NCBI GenBank assembly: GCA_020055645.1
Contig: CM034546.1
Location: 117,416,375-117,480,374, forward strand
Reading direction: 5' to 3'
From: Tomocerus qinae
Taxonomy: Eukaryota; Arthropoda; Collembola; Entomobryomorpha; Tomoceridae
DNA length: 64,000 bases
Below, in pieces: positions 22,001-32,646 of this stretch. Below the pieces are notes generated by a model. It had not been told where the DNA came from. It searched no databases and saw only the letters and a list, made by a program, of their open reading frames with translations. Both the position numbers and the translations under genes were made by a program. Numbering within the stretch: position 1 is the first letter of the stretch; the number at the start of each line of letters is the position of its first letter.

Positions 22001-25000
22001 TACTTTTTAATTCGTTGAGGAATGTAGAGAGGAAGGAAAAACGGTTTGGTGCTAGAAGATGACTAGCATAATGTACATAAATAGTACGTAAACACAATTG
22101 AAACGGTGAACAAAGCATAAACGGATTCTTCGACAACATTTCAATTCAACATACTGGGAAGATTGGGGTGGGATGAACATATATTATAGTGTAGATTTAG
22201 CTTGTAGATCTTTTTATTACTACACTGATCTGAGTATACGTAAAATGCATACAATCTTTTCAACTTGTATGCAGTTCTAATCAATAGGATTTATGCTAAC
22301 AGAATTTATGATAATAAATAGATACATTTATGGTTCATAATAGTACAATCGTAATTTTAGAAGTACTATGTAAGTTATGTAGCTATTTAATATAGTACAT
22401 TATTTACAATGTTCGATGGAGAAGGTTGTTTGTTTGGGATACTTACAGCTAGATACATAAATGTAATTTGACTGCCATTATAAGCCTGTACTTTTGGCAA
22501 TAATTGCATGATTTTTGTGAAAATATCAACCATGCAACAACGCTAACTACTTATTTTGTAATTAACCATTTGGTGCTTTTAGAAGTGTTAATCATATTAT
22601 TATGAAGATGTTACTATATTGAACGTACAGGTACGGTTGTTAATGCTGGTACAACAAACTATGTGCTAAACCGTGTGCAATTGTGACAAATGCGTTTTTA
22701 TTATCGACGTATGTGTAAATATGTTTTGTGACTCTGTTGAGTATAAACAATACTGGTAAGCCTTTTAAAGGTCCATATCTACAGTTATTGTATTAAAATA
22801 CATATTATGTACATGTACAACTTGTACAGCAAATATACAAACTTTTGTGTACAGACTTTGTTAACGCTAGTCTTAAAATTAAATACATCAATTAACAGCT
22901 ACTAAAATTAGTCAAAAAGTAAGGACAGAAAAATACAGTAGGCAGCCTTACCAAGTGGAATTCTGGTAACTATAATAAATACATTTCATATGATATCCAT
23001 CTCCTAATTTAACTAATTACCAAGTAATTAAGCGTAAAGTATAACAAAATTACGTTCAATAATACCATAAATTGAGTGATTGAGTGCATTAGTCTAAATA
23101 TACATGATTATTATTATGGTCATATTTATTGTGACTATTGTAATATAGCAGTGTAATATTATATGCTTACTAATAGGTAAGTAAGTATATAAAAACGATG
23201 TACAATAAGGTACTTACCTACATACATTTATTTAAATAAATTAATGAATCTGTAAATATTAAGCAGCCTGTAATAATTACGTCTTGTACTACTACCTATA
23301 ATACACTATCAGATCAAGCCAGGATACTAACAGTTAGCAGGGAACTTGAAACTCAAAACTGCCACAATTAAACTTCCAATTTGTTATCAAAATATTAAAT
23401 CATTATTCAGTAAAGAATTGAATACAAATAGTCTGATTCACAATTTTTTTCATTCATTGTTTTTATTTGCATACCAAAGTTATCAAACTATAGCTGATAT
23501 AGATTTTTCATCAATATAAAGAATTGTGTTAACCAATTACTGTTTCAAAACTAATGTAGGACAAAAACTTGCTTAGAATTGTGGAGAAAATGCATTGCAT
23601 ACAAACCTTTCTTAGTGGCGAACATTTGATGACGTAAGGAATAAGCTAGAGTTCGATTTGTTGAGATTGCTTGTGTAGGATTAAAATAATTTGGGTTGAT
23701 TTTGTTTGGTATGCAGTCGGTAATGCCAGAGTAAGTAGTTCAGTGCACTTTATTTGAGTCTAGAGGGGGCCAGGCCGGAGAAAGCAGCCCACTGATTTAC
23801 AAAGAAACGCTGATTCCGGTTACAACTTACAAGGACAAATGTTTGCACTCTCAATTCCTTTGCCAACTAAGTCAACAAAATATCTCAAGTCACCAGTAGA
23901 GCTTCCTTTCTCTTGTATGCACTTATTTTCTCTAATGGAAACTGCCGTTTGCATATGTCTTTCTCAACTATTCGATTGTCAACGCCAATTTATCCATTGT
24001 ATTTCCCACTCTTAAAGTACCTATAACAACTTCTAAGGAGAATTAGTAAATTATAAGTGTACATATAGTACGGTGAAAATGACGGCGCATACTGTGCATC
24101 CCAGATTACTTATAACTTGTATTATACCATGAATTCCCTCTTTACGTCTTATTTCAATGATTACTCCATATCTCTCACCACGCAGAAAATCTTGATTAGC
24201 TCTGAAGGATCTAATGCAAATGACGGGAAATTGCTGTAGCGTAACTCATCTATACTATTGTTCATTTTTTTTACATACAATATTTATTAATCAATAATAT
24301 CTTACTATCATTATACTATCATTAATATGCCCAAGCATAATCCATCTGTATGAATAGTGAATCATTTATTATTTCCTACTAATATTTAGGCAATCGCCTT
24401 CATAGTTATGTGCATACTTTTCAAAAAATCTTTTATTTATAAATTAGCAATTTACCATGCAGAAAATCTAGCTCTCAAGGATCCAATACAAATGACGGGA
24501 AACTGCTGTAACGCAACTCATCTATTCAGTTTTTCCACGTACGATATTTATTAATCAACATACCATTATTGCTGCAATATTCGGAAAAATTGGATCATCT
24601 ATTAAAAATACTGAAACATTTAGTATTTTCTACTAATATTTAGGCAATCGACATAGTAATATGCATACTTTAAAAAAATCTTTTACCTATCGTTATAAAT
24701 AATTAGCAATCTACCATCTGTTTTAGTTTGTTACTTACTTGTACAACCTTATGCCCTTTGTGGTTTCGAATAGTGTAGCGAAAAGAAGTAGATTTGTAGC
24801 TGATATTATCAAGATAGTAAAATGTGTGCAGAATTAAGGTATGTTGTGGTTAAATATTGACGGGATTGGGTGGCATTTGGTTAGAAGTGATGGAGTAAGC
24901 CCTAATTGCATTTACACGACAGGACAGAGCCACGAATGTGACGCCCTAGAGATGAATAATAGTAGTTAAAATGATGTGCATATGTAGTAGGTATAGTAAA

Positions 25001-28000
25001 TGGGAGATAGTTTGAGTTGCATTAAAGTTGGTAATGATGAATGTGGTTGTGCCTTGTGTGTCGAAGTAGTAAAATGTCGTGGAGAAGTGTGAATCACATC
25101 TGTAACGGAAACAAGTATGGTTTTATAGTTACTTACCTCTGACACTTGGTGTAGTTATAGGTATATTGATAAAGTGGGAATGGGTTAGATTTATTTGAAA
25201 ATGGCAAGTTACAATTTGAGAGAGTGATAGAAGTTAGCTGTATTTGAAGTATCAGTCTTATTATTATTATATGCAGAGCGAGCGCGTGTATTGAGATAAG
25301 TGAGCAGAGTTGAATGTTTTGACAGGCAGTTCAGTTGGCTAGTGTAAGAGTGTACTCTAGGTATTATATGGAACATGAAACCGAATAGATAATCCGGGTT
25401 TTGCCCGTTGCCACTACACGAAGTCTTGTCAGCCATTTGCGTCACGTCACATGTGGATTATGTCTTTGTGAGGGGAAAGTAGCTACTGGCAAGAGGAGGG
25501 AAGGAAGACACTGTAACTCGGTAAGTGGGAAGGGAAATTGAAGTAAAGTTGTCTTTAGTTAAAGACCTGGTTATAGAGATATGCATACTAGTCTGGATGG
25601 TTTCCTGCACCTGCGATGCACTGAATGCTCTAATAAGATGGGCCTGTGATTCAATAAATTACCAAATCCGCTTTTCAACTTACGAGACTGAATGCGAGTT
25701 GAATGTAGTCACATTAAAGTGAAAGACAAGAAAGAAGAACCCGTCACGACCAAACCAAGTCAAACCAATTCAATACAGTCCACCATTCCACCAGGAGCAA
25801 CCTACTTCTCTCTCTCTCTCTCTACTAAGTAGCAAAATGCTAAAAACCTCTTTAACTCCAGAGAACAAATTCCTACTTACTTAAGCTCTCGGCCTTCAGT
25901 TTTAGCTCGCCTTTCCTCTTAAGCCTCGACTTTCACTATTAATAACATCTCTACTCAACCTTCGATGTGCATACAATGTACACGTATGTCATATTACTAT
26001 AGAAAGTAAGGACGGAGTAACGAATTGAACAGTACTTATCCCTCCTAGTACTCAGTAGTGGCTGCTGAGGAGAAGAAGACTCTTGAGTTCACTCTCCTGT
26101 AGTCAAGAAAGAGATTCCTGCATTGAAACTATCGATCGACTTGATTTCTTCTTTGTTAGTGCGGAGACCCTCTCTCTCTTACTCCTCGACTTTTATTTTT
26201 CGATACTTCGTGTCCGCTCTCTCATAAGAGAACTTAACTCGGCCGTCAGCACAGCATCATCACAAAAATGCTACAAACTTGTAATATTATGAGATAGAGT
26301 TTACTTGGCACGACTACTCGCACTTGCATTACTTCCCAATTGGTCAGCTCTCCCCACCTTACTTTTAGTTACCTAACATTATTCTCTAGTACTCATTCTC
26401 ACTCAGCAGTCTCCGTCAAACACGCCAACTACTTTCTCTACCCTCTTACTGTTATGCCCCAATCTTACTAATGATAAGCTGGGGTAACATAACACCTTAC
26501 ACTACCTAAATTAAACCCAACTTCACTTATTACACCATATACACTCTGACTAGAGCATAGCCTTTAGAAACTCCAAAGAAAATGAAACTAACATCTCTAC
26601 ATTACATAAATTCATTTATTTGACAGATATTTCATCGACTCCTTCATGTCGAAGGCATCAAAAAGTAGGGCGTCTAACAAATACAATCTCCAACTTCATT
26701 CCATCTCATTTCTACTTTACAACTTTCTATACCAAGTCATCATTTTCAAAATCATTGCCAATTTTTTTGGTAGTCATATTTTATGTACTACTTTAAGTCT
26801 AGCAACTCTGTAGTACTGTACTAAAACGCAGTGAGCTATGCTCTCAACAATTAAGATTGTTTGAAAATTACCAGTAAATGTGTCAATGTACAGTATGCAT
26901 AGATATTCTAAGAAATTTTGAGTTGCTTTGCTGCGTTTTCTATTTCTGAGATTTAATTTTAATCCGCAACTATTCGAACGTAATGAAGAAAACGTCTATG
27001 AGTGAGTCTATGAGCGTATATTGTACCATGAATCTGAGTATATATTGTTGATATTAAAAGTTTAGGTTTAGATTTTCACGATATAGCATCATAATCCACC
27101 ATACTATTTATAGATAGAACATGGAATTGAGGTATAAATGTAGAATTGGTAATTATCATTTGTTGAGGAAGTTGGCGGAGTAAATTTTGGCACAAGTTTA
27201 CACTTGGTATGAAAATCTGTGTTGTTACATTTCGTACTCATTTGGAATCTGGAGCAATTTAAATAACTGGGAAATACGTTGTAATTATAAAGGCTTCATA
27301 TCGTAGCGTAAAGGTAAGTAGGTATGAGAGCATTTGTGTTTTTATTCAGTACGAGTAGGAGCATAGGCGTGTACTGATGCGTGGCTGAAATTATAAAAGT
27401 AGTCGAGAGTAGAGTCCATAGGTTCCAGGTTGATGCTCACATTTCCACCACCAGCCAATTTGAATGCAAAGCTCCCATTACGCTAATGAATCGGAACGAC
27501 AACGAAATCCATTGCTGCGAGTGGAAGAGAAGCAATGGCAAATTTTGTGGTTGTGGCACTTTCAGCACTACTCACTAAAATTGGGTCGGTTCCTTTGCCA
27601 TTGCCCAAGTCTACATTAGGAAATTCTTATACTTACCAGCAGAATTATGTTGTAAACTCTGATGTATAGGGGACAAGATTGAAAAATCGGCTACTATTTG
27701 GAAAACACTTTTAGGTAAGATAATAATGCTCTCATTATTATTCAAAATTTAGGTGCAATCACATTACGCCTTTTCCCGTGGAGTCAAGAAAGTAATTTAA
27801 TCTGGAAAATATGCTATTTTGAGTAAGGATAACCCAAACCACATTCTTATGAGTAAAAAGTGCATGCAGAATAGGTTTCCATTAACTGATTGCGTTTGGG
27901 TCATACCCATACGAAACCATACGAATACCAATCAAGGAGATGACTATATGCAAGACAGTGATCATGAATTTCATCCTTCACTGTCCACTTGATGTTAGCT

Positions 28001-28419
28001 ATAAAATGCAATAATTTTCCTGATCAACTGTGACATTCATTGCATTAGAAATTTTATATGGGGATATTTGCACGTGCATCCGTACTACTTTCACTACTTG
28101 CTTTAACTTTTATCTGGTCAAGGGAAAGGTTGTTTTTAACATGCAAAATTAACTTTCACCTAAAACGATGTTCGAGACATTGATATGGCAGTGTGTTAGT
28201 AGTTCATGTCAAAATATATGTTTGTAGAACGGATATTTACTGAATTGAATAAGTTATTGTCATAAAAGTGCAATCTGAAGCACCTGCACTGAAACGGAGA
28301 AAATTTAGTATAAATAGACATTTCCAATCCAAAGGGTAACAGTTGTTTGAAATCTTCATTTCTTTCACTGAGAGCTTCTCCGATAGTCTTCACCTTATTA
28401 AAAACTGTGAAACAGTAAA
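19021..28419. other. 9.4 kb without a supportable gene (includes 3' UTR of the CUB/LDLa gene)
   Basis: The frames here are short, AT-rich and lack splice-consistent partners or recognisable motifs. The first part is presumably the 3' UTR of the CUB/LDLa gene; an AATAAA is at 20824. Simple repeats occur (GA and ATT runs at 20226-20260, TC run near 25808-25825). A diverged tandem duplication is annotated separately. Confidence 0.6.
24178..24716. repeat. Diverged tandem duplication, two units of about 270 bp
   Basis: Units start near 24178 and 24453. Shared blocks in order: CAGAAAATCT, AAATGACGGGAAA, GCTGTA-CG-AACTCATCTAT, ATATTTATTAATCAA, CTACTAATATTTAGGCAATCG, and a closing ATTAGCAAT-TACCAT. 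The copies differ by substitutions and indels, so this is an old duplication. No coding potential is seen. Confidence 0.75.
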
Positions 28420-29168
28420 ATGATGAGTGTCAATTTCAAGAGTTCGGTATTTCTTTTGATTTTATTACAACTTTTACTTCTCAATTTCGCATTTGTACAA
28501 TCCAGAGTACTAGAAACCAAAGATAGTAATGCTTACTATACGAAATGGAAAGTAAATTCCACAAATTTATATCTGGACACGGCAATTGCAGTGGACACCA
28601 ATAGAACAGAAATACCTTCAGCTAGAACCCACGAGGACTCCTATTTGATGTTAAGTAGATCCTCAATTAACAAGAAAGTTCAAGAAAATCAATTTCCGCA
28701 TCCAACACTCGAGGTTGAAATGGGTTACTGGAATGTAAGCGAATCTCAATCGAAAGTGGACAGGTAATTCTCAGACAATTTAACAAATATTTTAATATCA
28801 AGTGTATTGAAATTTTGCATTCAATGTACAGAACACAGAATAATGGATTATTTAGCAACATCACGGAGGAAGGCAACATTCCCTCAACAGGCAAATCAAT
28901 GGACACATCTCAGAAATCCTACCGGACTGTCAATGCAGCACTGAGAAATGGAGATTCGTGGCCATGGGGGAAATCTGAACGAAAGCGAACGCATAATGAA
29001 GATAATGAAGAAGAAGACAACAATAATGTATCGACTAGGATGCGGATGGGACATGAAGACCACGTTGCAAATAGTGCTCATTTCATCTGTAAAGACCATA
29101 TACCGCGGTTGACTGTTTTATTGTCACTCTTCATAACCATATTCTATTTTCAATGCACGAATAAATAG
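28420..29168 (+). CDS. Small secreted or membrane-anchored N-glycosylated protein, 226 aa, unknown
   Basis: Exons are 28420-28763 and 28832-29168, with a 68-nt GT-AG intron in phase 2 (ACAG|GTAATT ... TGTACAG|AACACAG). The ATG has an A-rich upstream context; a second Met follows directly. Residues 1-27 form a strong signal peptide (FLLILLQLLLLNFAF core). The mature part is polar, with five N-glycosylation sequons (NST, NRT, NVS, NIT, NVS), a stretch rich in Glu/Asp/Asn near the C-terminus and a hydrophobic segment ending at residue 226 (LTVLLSLFITIFYF), which may be a membrane anchor or GPI signal. AATAAA overlaps the stop codon (29160-29165). I recognise no family. The next gene downstream has the same two-exon layout and strand. 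Confidence 0.65.
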
Positions 29169-30388
29169 ATCTGTAAATATGTTATTGATTGATTGATCAA
29201 AATGATATTGAAATCTTTGGCTTGAGTTGTGGAATATAGATTACTATAATATGTGTATGAAGTAAATTGAAATGATCAGTAAATGATGAGATGAGAGTAT
29301 GAGTAAATTGTAATCAGTACACAGGACACAGAATGCACACACGCTAAGCATATACAAACTTAGACAGTACGCTGATAATTTGAATCATGTTTTAAAATAC
29401 CATCAGGTCTTATTCATATCTATCTATCTATCTATAGGTTTAAATCTTGTTAAGAAGAAACGTAAACGTAAAATAAAATTTTGATAAAGGAAATATTTAG
29501 CTATACTATGGAGTGTTAACTATCAAAATGCAAATTCGTGACGTTATAATAGAAAAAACCCGAAAATTTGACTTCTGTGCCGACCGGTGCCTGTACACAG
29601 ATTTATCATAGGTATCGACACAGCACACATAATTCACGGGCACTATGTCTGCCCATGCAACTCTTTGAAAAGAGTGTAACATGAGCCGATCAGTTAAGCT
29701 TCCTGTTATGTCATAGTCTAACATTTTATTTGACTGGATTTATTACACTTGGCGAAATGTAGTGAAATGAAATGCAGATATGAATCATCAGATAGTTATA
29801 CCAAGTCAGCATTAAGAAATATATTAGTCACAAAACAAAGCTGTAATATAGTACTACCTATTAACATCCTACTATTCGTTTGACATATTGAATTCAGCAA
29901 GTGTAAATGTATTACTGGTTGTATTATACTTCATACCAAGCAAATAAGTGGGATATCACATTTCTAATACTGTCATAGAGTTATGTATCAATATTATTTA
30001 TTTATATGGAAGGGTTAGTTATTTATTTATATAGAAGGGTTAGTTACAAGTTACAGCTCATTGTCTATATGATATATAATGTACAATTGATGTTTGTGGA
30101 ATGCAGTCAGTATTCCTAGAAGACTAGCAAAAGTAGAATGTTATATAGTTAAGCAGTTTTGTAACAAGCCCATTTTGAAGTGTAGATTTTAATAGAGCTC
30201 TAAATTGTGTAAGTTAATTGAATCAGCTGCATACAGTCTAATCTAAAATAGAAATCGAATTTATTAATTGTTGTCCGTAAATACTAACAATAAGTTCAAT
30301 TTGACTAGTAGGGAATAGAATAGGTAACTAAACCACAGATTTCTCCAATTTCCAATTCTTTCTACACCATCACTAAAAAGCAGTAAAC
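29169..30388. other. Intergenic, 1.2 kb
   Basis: AT-rich DNA with a short CTAT microsatellite (about 29420-29437) and a 25-bp tandem duplication at 29996-30050 (TTATTTATATGGAAGGGTTAG then TTATTTATATAGAAGGGTTAG, copies split here by one base change). No gene is seen. Confidence 0.6.
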
Positions 30389-31091
30389 ATGACAAATAGC
30401 AAGAAAATCTTGAGAGAAGGAAGATGTTTAGGGATACTACTAATACTATTAATCACAACGGGCTGTGAGGAAATCTCATCTGAGACATCAGTTTCAATTC
30501 AAGACCTTATTGATGACACAACTGTGAACATTGCCCAAGTGGTAAATGAAACTGTAGAACCAAATTCAAACTCAAATGACACCGAAGGGTAAGTTATCAT
30601 TCCCCAAATATACTTGTACAATTATAAGATAAATTCACGACTCGAAATCCACAGCTAGTGTTAGAAGTTGAGTTTATACGCTTGCAATTCCCATTTCGTT
30701 CGCATTATAAAGTTGTCATGTCATATAGAAAGATTGATCACTTATACTCCTGCGTTACTTACCTACGTATAGATTGGTTCCTGAAATTGGGAAAACTGAC
30801 TCTGATGATACTTTTCTACGATACACTGCATATGTCATAGGATGGATTTTTCCAGTAATCTTGGTTTTCGTTGCGGCGGCGATATTATTCTGTTTCTTGA
30901 CAGCTGCTGCTTCAATGGTCTATTGGATTTATAAAGGAAGTCGCCGCCTAGTCCGGAAATGCTTTTGTAGTAAAGAGGTTCATCTCTCACACTCTGTTCA
31001 TGACCTCAAATGTGATATTAAAGTAACTAAATATAATGATATTGTAAGATTAGTAAATAGCCGGGATGAGATCGTTTATGCCCCAAACTAA
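30389..31091 (+). CDS. Small single-pass membrane protein, 172 aa, C-terminus now encoded by a Gypsy LTR
   Basis: Exons are 30389-30588 and 30773-31091, with a 184-nt phase-2 GT-AG intron. Residues 12-26 are a signal-like hydrophobic stretch (CLGILLILLITTGC). A Thr/Asn/Glu-rich ectodomain with sequons (NET, NDT) follows, then a membrane span at about residues 88-117 (WIFPVILVFVAAAILFCFL) and a basic/Cys juxtamembrane tail (YKGSRRLVRKCFC). The reading frame enters the left end of the Gypsy LTR at 31043, so the last 15 residues (158-172) and the TAA stop come from the transposon. On the far side of the insertion the same frame would have stopped after one more codon (GAA then TGA after 40293). 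The product would differ mainly in tail length, but the 3' UTR is now 9.2 kb away. Function unknown. Confidence 0.65.
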
Positions 31092-31679
31092 ATGCCACCA
31101 GTAGATGCACCTGAGTCTCCGTGATTCTCCGATGAAGATATCAGATTTCTATCTACTAATCACACATCATACACGATATCAGTTTAAGTTCAATATACAC
31201 ATTTAATATAGCCCACACGTCAATGAATCACATCATATTGAACCGGCAAGATAGGTATAGGTACATAAATGTTAGCCCCCCCAATCAAAATATATAATAA
31301 TAATAACATAGATCAAATCATGAATTAATTATGCATTTTACTTACGCTACCCAAAACCAAAATAACGTCGACAGAAGGTCAAGTCCAAAGGAGGCGAGAG
31401 AGTGGCTATTGCGTCGTCATTGGCAGTCGTTGTCAGTCAATTCCACTTCCGGAGCACAGGGCAGGAGAACACTACAAGTGAACGGCAAGACTTCTCCGAA
31501 CGTAATAGCGGCGTTAGCGAAGCTCACGTCGTATTCAAGGAAAAATGAAGGAGCCGGACAGAGAAGACGGAATGGACGGACTGACGCAGACGCAACAGCT
31601 ATACTCTCAACCTCCGTACATTTAATCTCTACACGCACAGCCTACTACTACTAATACAAATACTCCCTATATACTGTCA
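31043..31679 (-). repeat. 3' LTR (element orientation) of the Gypsy element
   Basis: This is a 637-bp copy of 39653-40289 with no difference that I can find. Its first bases in plus orientation are translated as the tail of the interrupted host gene. Confidence 0.95.
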
Positions 31680-31712
31680 TCCCCATAAATTTCCTAAAAC
31701 GCCCACGTTTTC

Positions 31713-32381
31713 TTAATTACGACGATATGGGCAATCGTAACGATGATTTCGGGATATCCCAGGATGATTTTCGAATCCACACCAACGACACTTGACTGGT
31801 GGAGGTTCGACATCCAACTCAGCATTGCATCGGGAAGCTGAGTGACCAAAGCATTTGCACCGAAAACATTGTAGTGTGCCATCGTTGCGTCTGAACTTAT
31901 TAGTAAGTCGTCGTGGGTCACTTCTTGGCGCAGGTGGATGAACTGTTGGAGTCGGAGCCTTGGTTGGTAAATCAACTTGAGGGCGACGGGCTACGTACGA
32001 AATAGGACTCCGTTTACGCTTCATCTCAGTGGTATCTGTAACAGCGTCGTTCTCCTCATGATGAACGACTTGATTGGGTTCTGCGGCGTTAACAATTACG
32101 TCATCGACAGCTTGCGGAGTATGAGCGGCGTTAGAGGCGTCGTCATGTTCCTCCGGAGTGTCGTTGAGTAAAGCGTCGTCAATTGCGTCGGAACCAGTGC
32201 AATCCATAATTTCGTCATCATCCGAGTCAGCAAGTAGCATATCCTCATCGACAATAGGTTGCGCGGCATAATCAAGAGCCTCGTCCAGGATATGTTCTGG
32301 ATTTTCCCCTTGTGAAAGCAACGTCATCAATTCGCTTTCACTCATCGTGACACCGCGACTCGTATTGCAGCTGTATAACAC
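31713..32381 (-). CDS. Gypsy ORF3: acidic protein with C-terminal CCHC knuckles, in the env position
   Basis: The frame encodes 222 residues from the first Met. The N-terminal half is strongly acidic (runs such as DSDDDE). A Pro/Thr-rich middle follows, and the C-terminus has Cys/His groups CFRCKCFGHSASRC and CRWCGFENH...HRYDC, two zinc-knuckle-like units. No signal peptide, furin site or membrane span is present, so it is not an envelope protein. A strong splice acceptor on the minus strand (pyrimidine tract then GTTGTAG, ending at 32391) lies nine bases before the Met. This suggests expression from a spliced subgenomic RNA, as env is in errantiviruses. A nucleic-acid-binding role is inferred from the knuckles. 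Confidence 0.75.
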   Translation of the reverse strand: MLYSCNTSRGVTMSESELMTLLSQGENPEHILDEALDYAAQPIVDEDMLLADSDDDEIMDCTGSDAIDDALLNDTPEEHDDASNAAHTPQAVDDVIVNAAEPNQVVHHEENDAVTDTTEMKRKRSPISYVARRPQVDLPTKAPTPTVHPPAPRSDPRRLTNKFRRNDGTLQCFRCKCFGHSASRCNAELDVEPPPVKCRWCGFENHPGISRNHRYDCPYRRN

Positions 32382-32389
32382 AATATCGT

Positions 32390-32410
32390 CCTACAACAGA
32401 AAAAATTGAA
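32390..32410 (-). other. Predicted splice acceptor for Gypsy ORF3
   Basis: On the minus strand a T-rich tract is followed by TTCTGTTGTAG|GACGAT, with the exon beginning at 32390. It fits a consensus 3' splice site and lies just before ORF3. Confidence 0.5.
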
Positions 32411-32646
32411 CGACAATAATTAGAACAATATATTTACAAATGCAAAATATTTTTAATAATAAATTGTAACCAGGAACCATTTAACGAGGTGCACATTTCA
32501 GTGATGGCCCGCTGATTTGAAATGAAATCCTAACCATACTGAACTACTATTACCACAACCAAAAAAGAATTATACGAAGTAAATAGGTACTATTACATCA
32601 AAATTATATTCTTGTACCTTCAAAACTTATAGGGAAAAATATTAAT

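Noticed and set aside
31331-31654. 107-codon plus-strand frame in each Gypsy LTR (also 39941-40264)
   Set aside because: Antisense to the element and identical because the LTRs are identical; no motif or promoter evidence.
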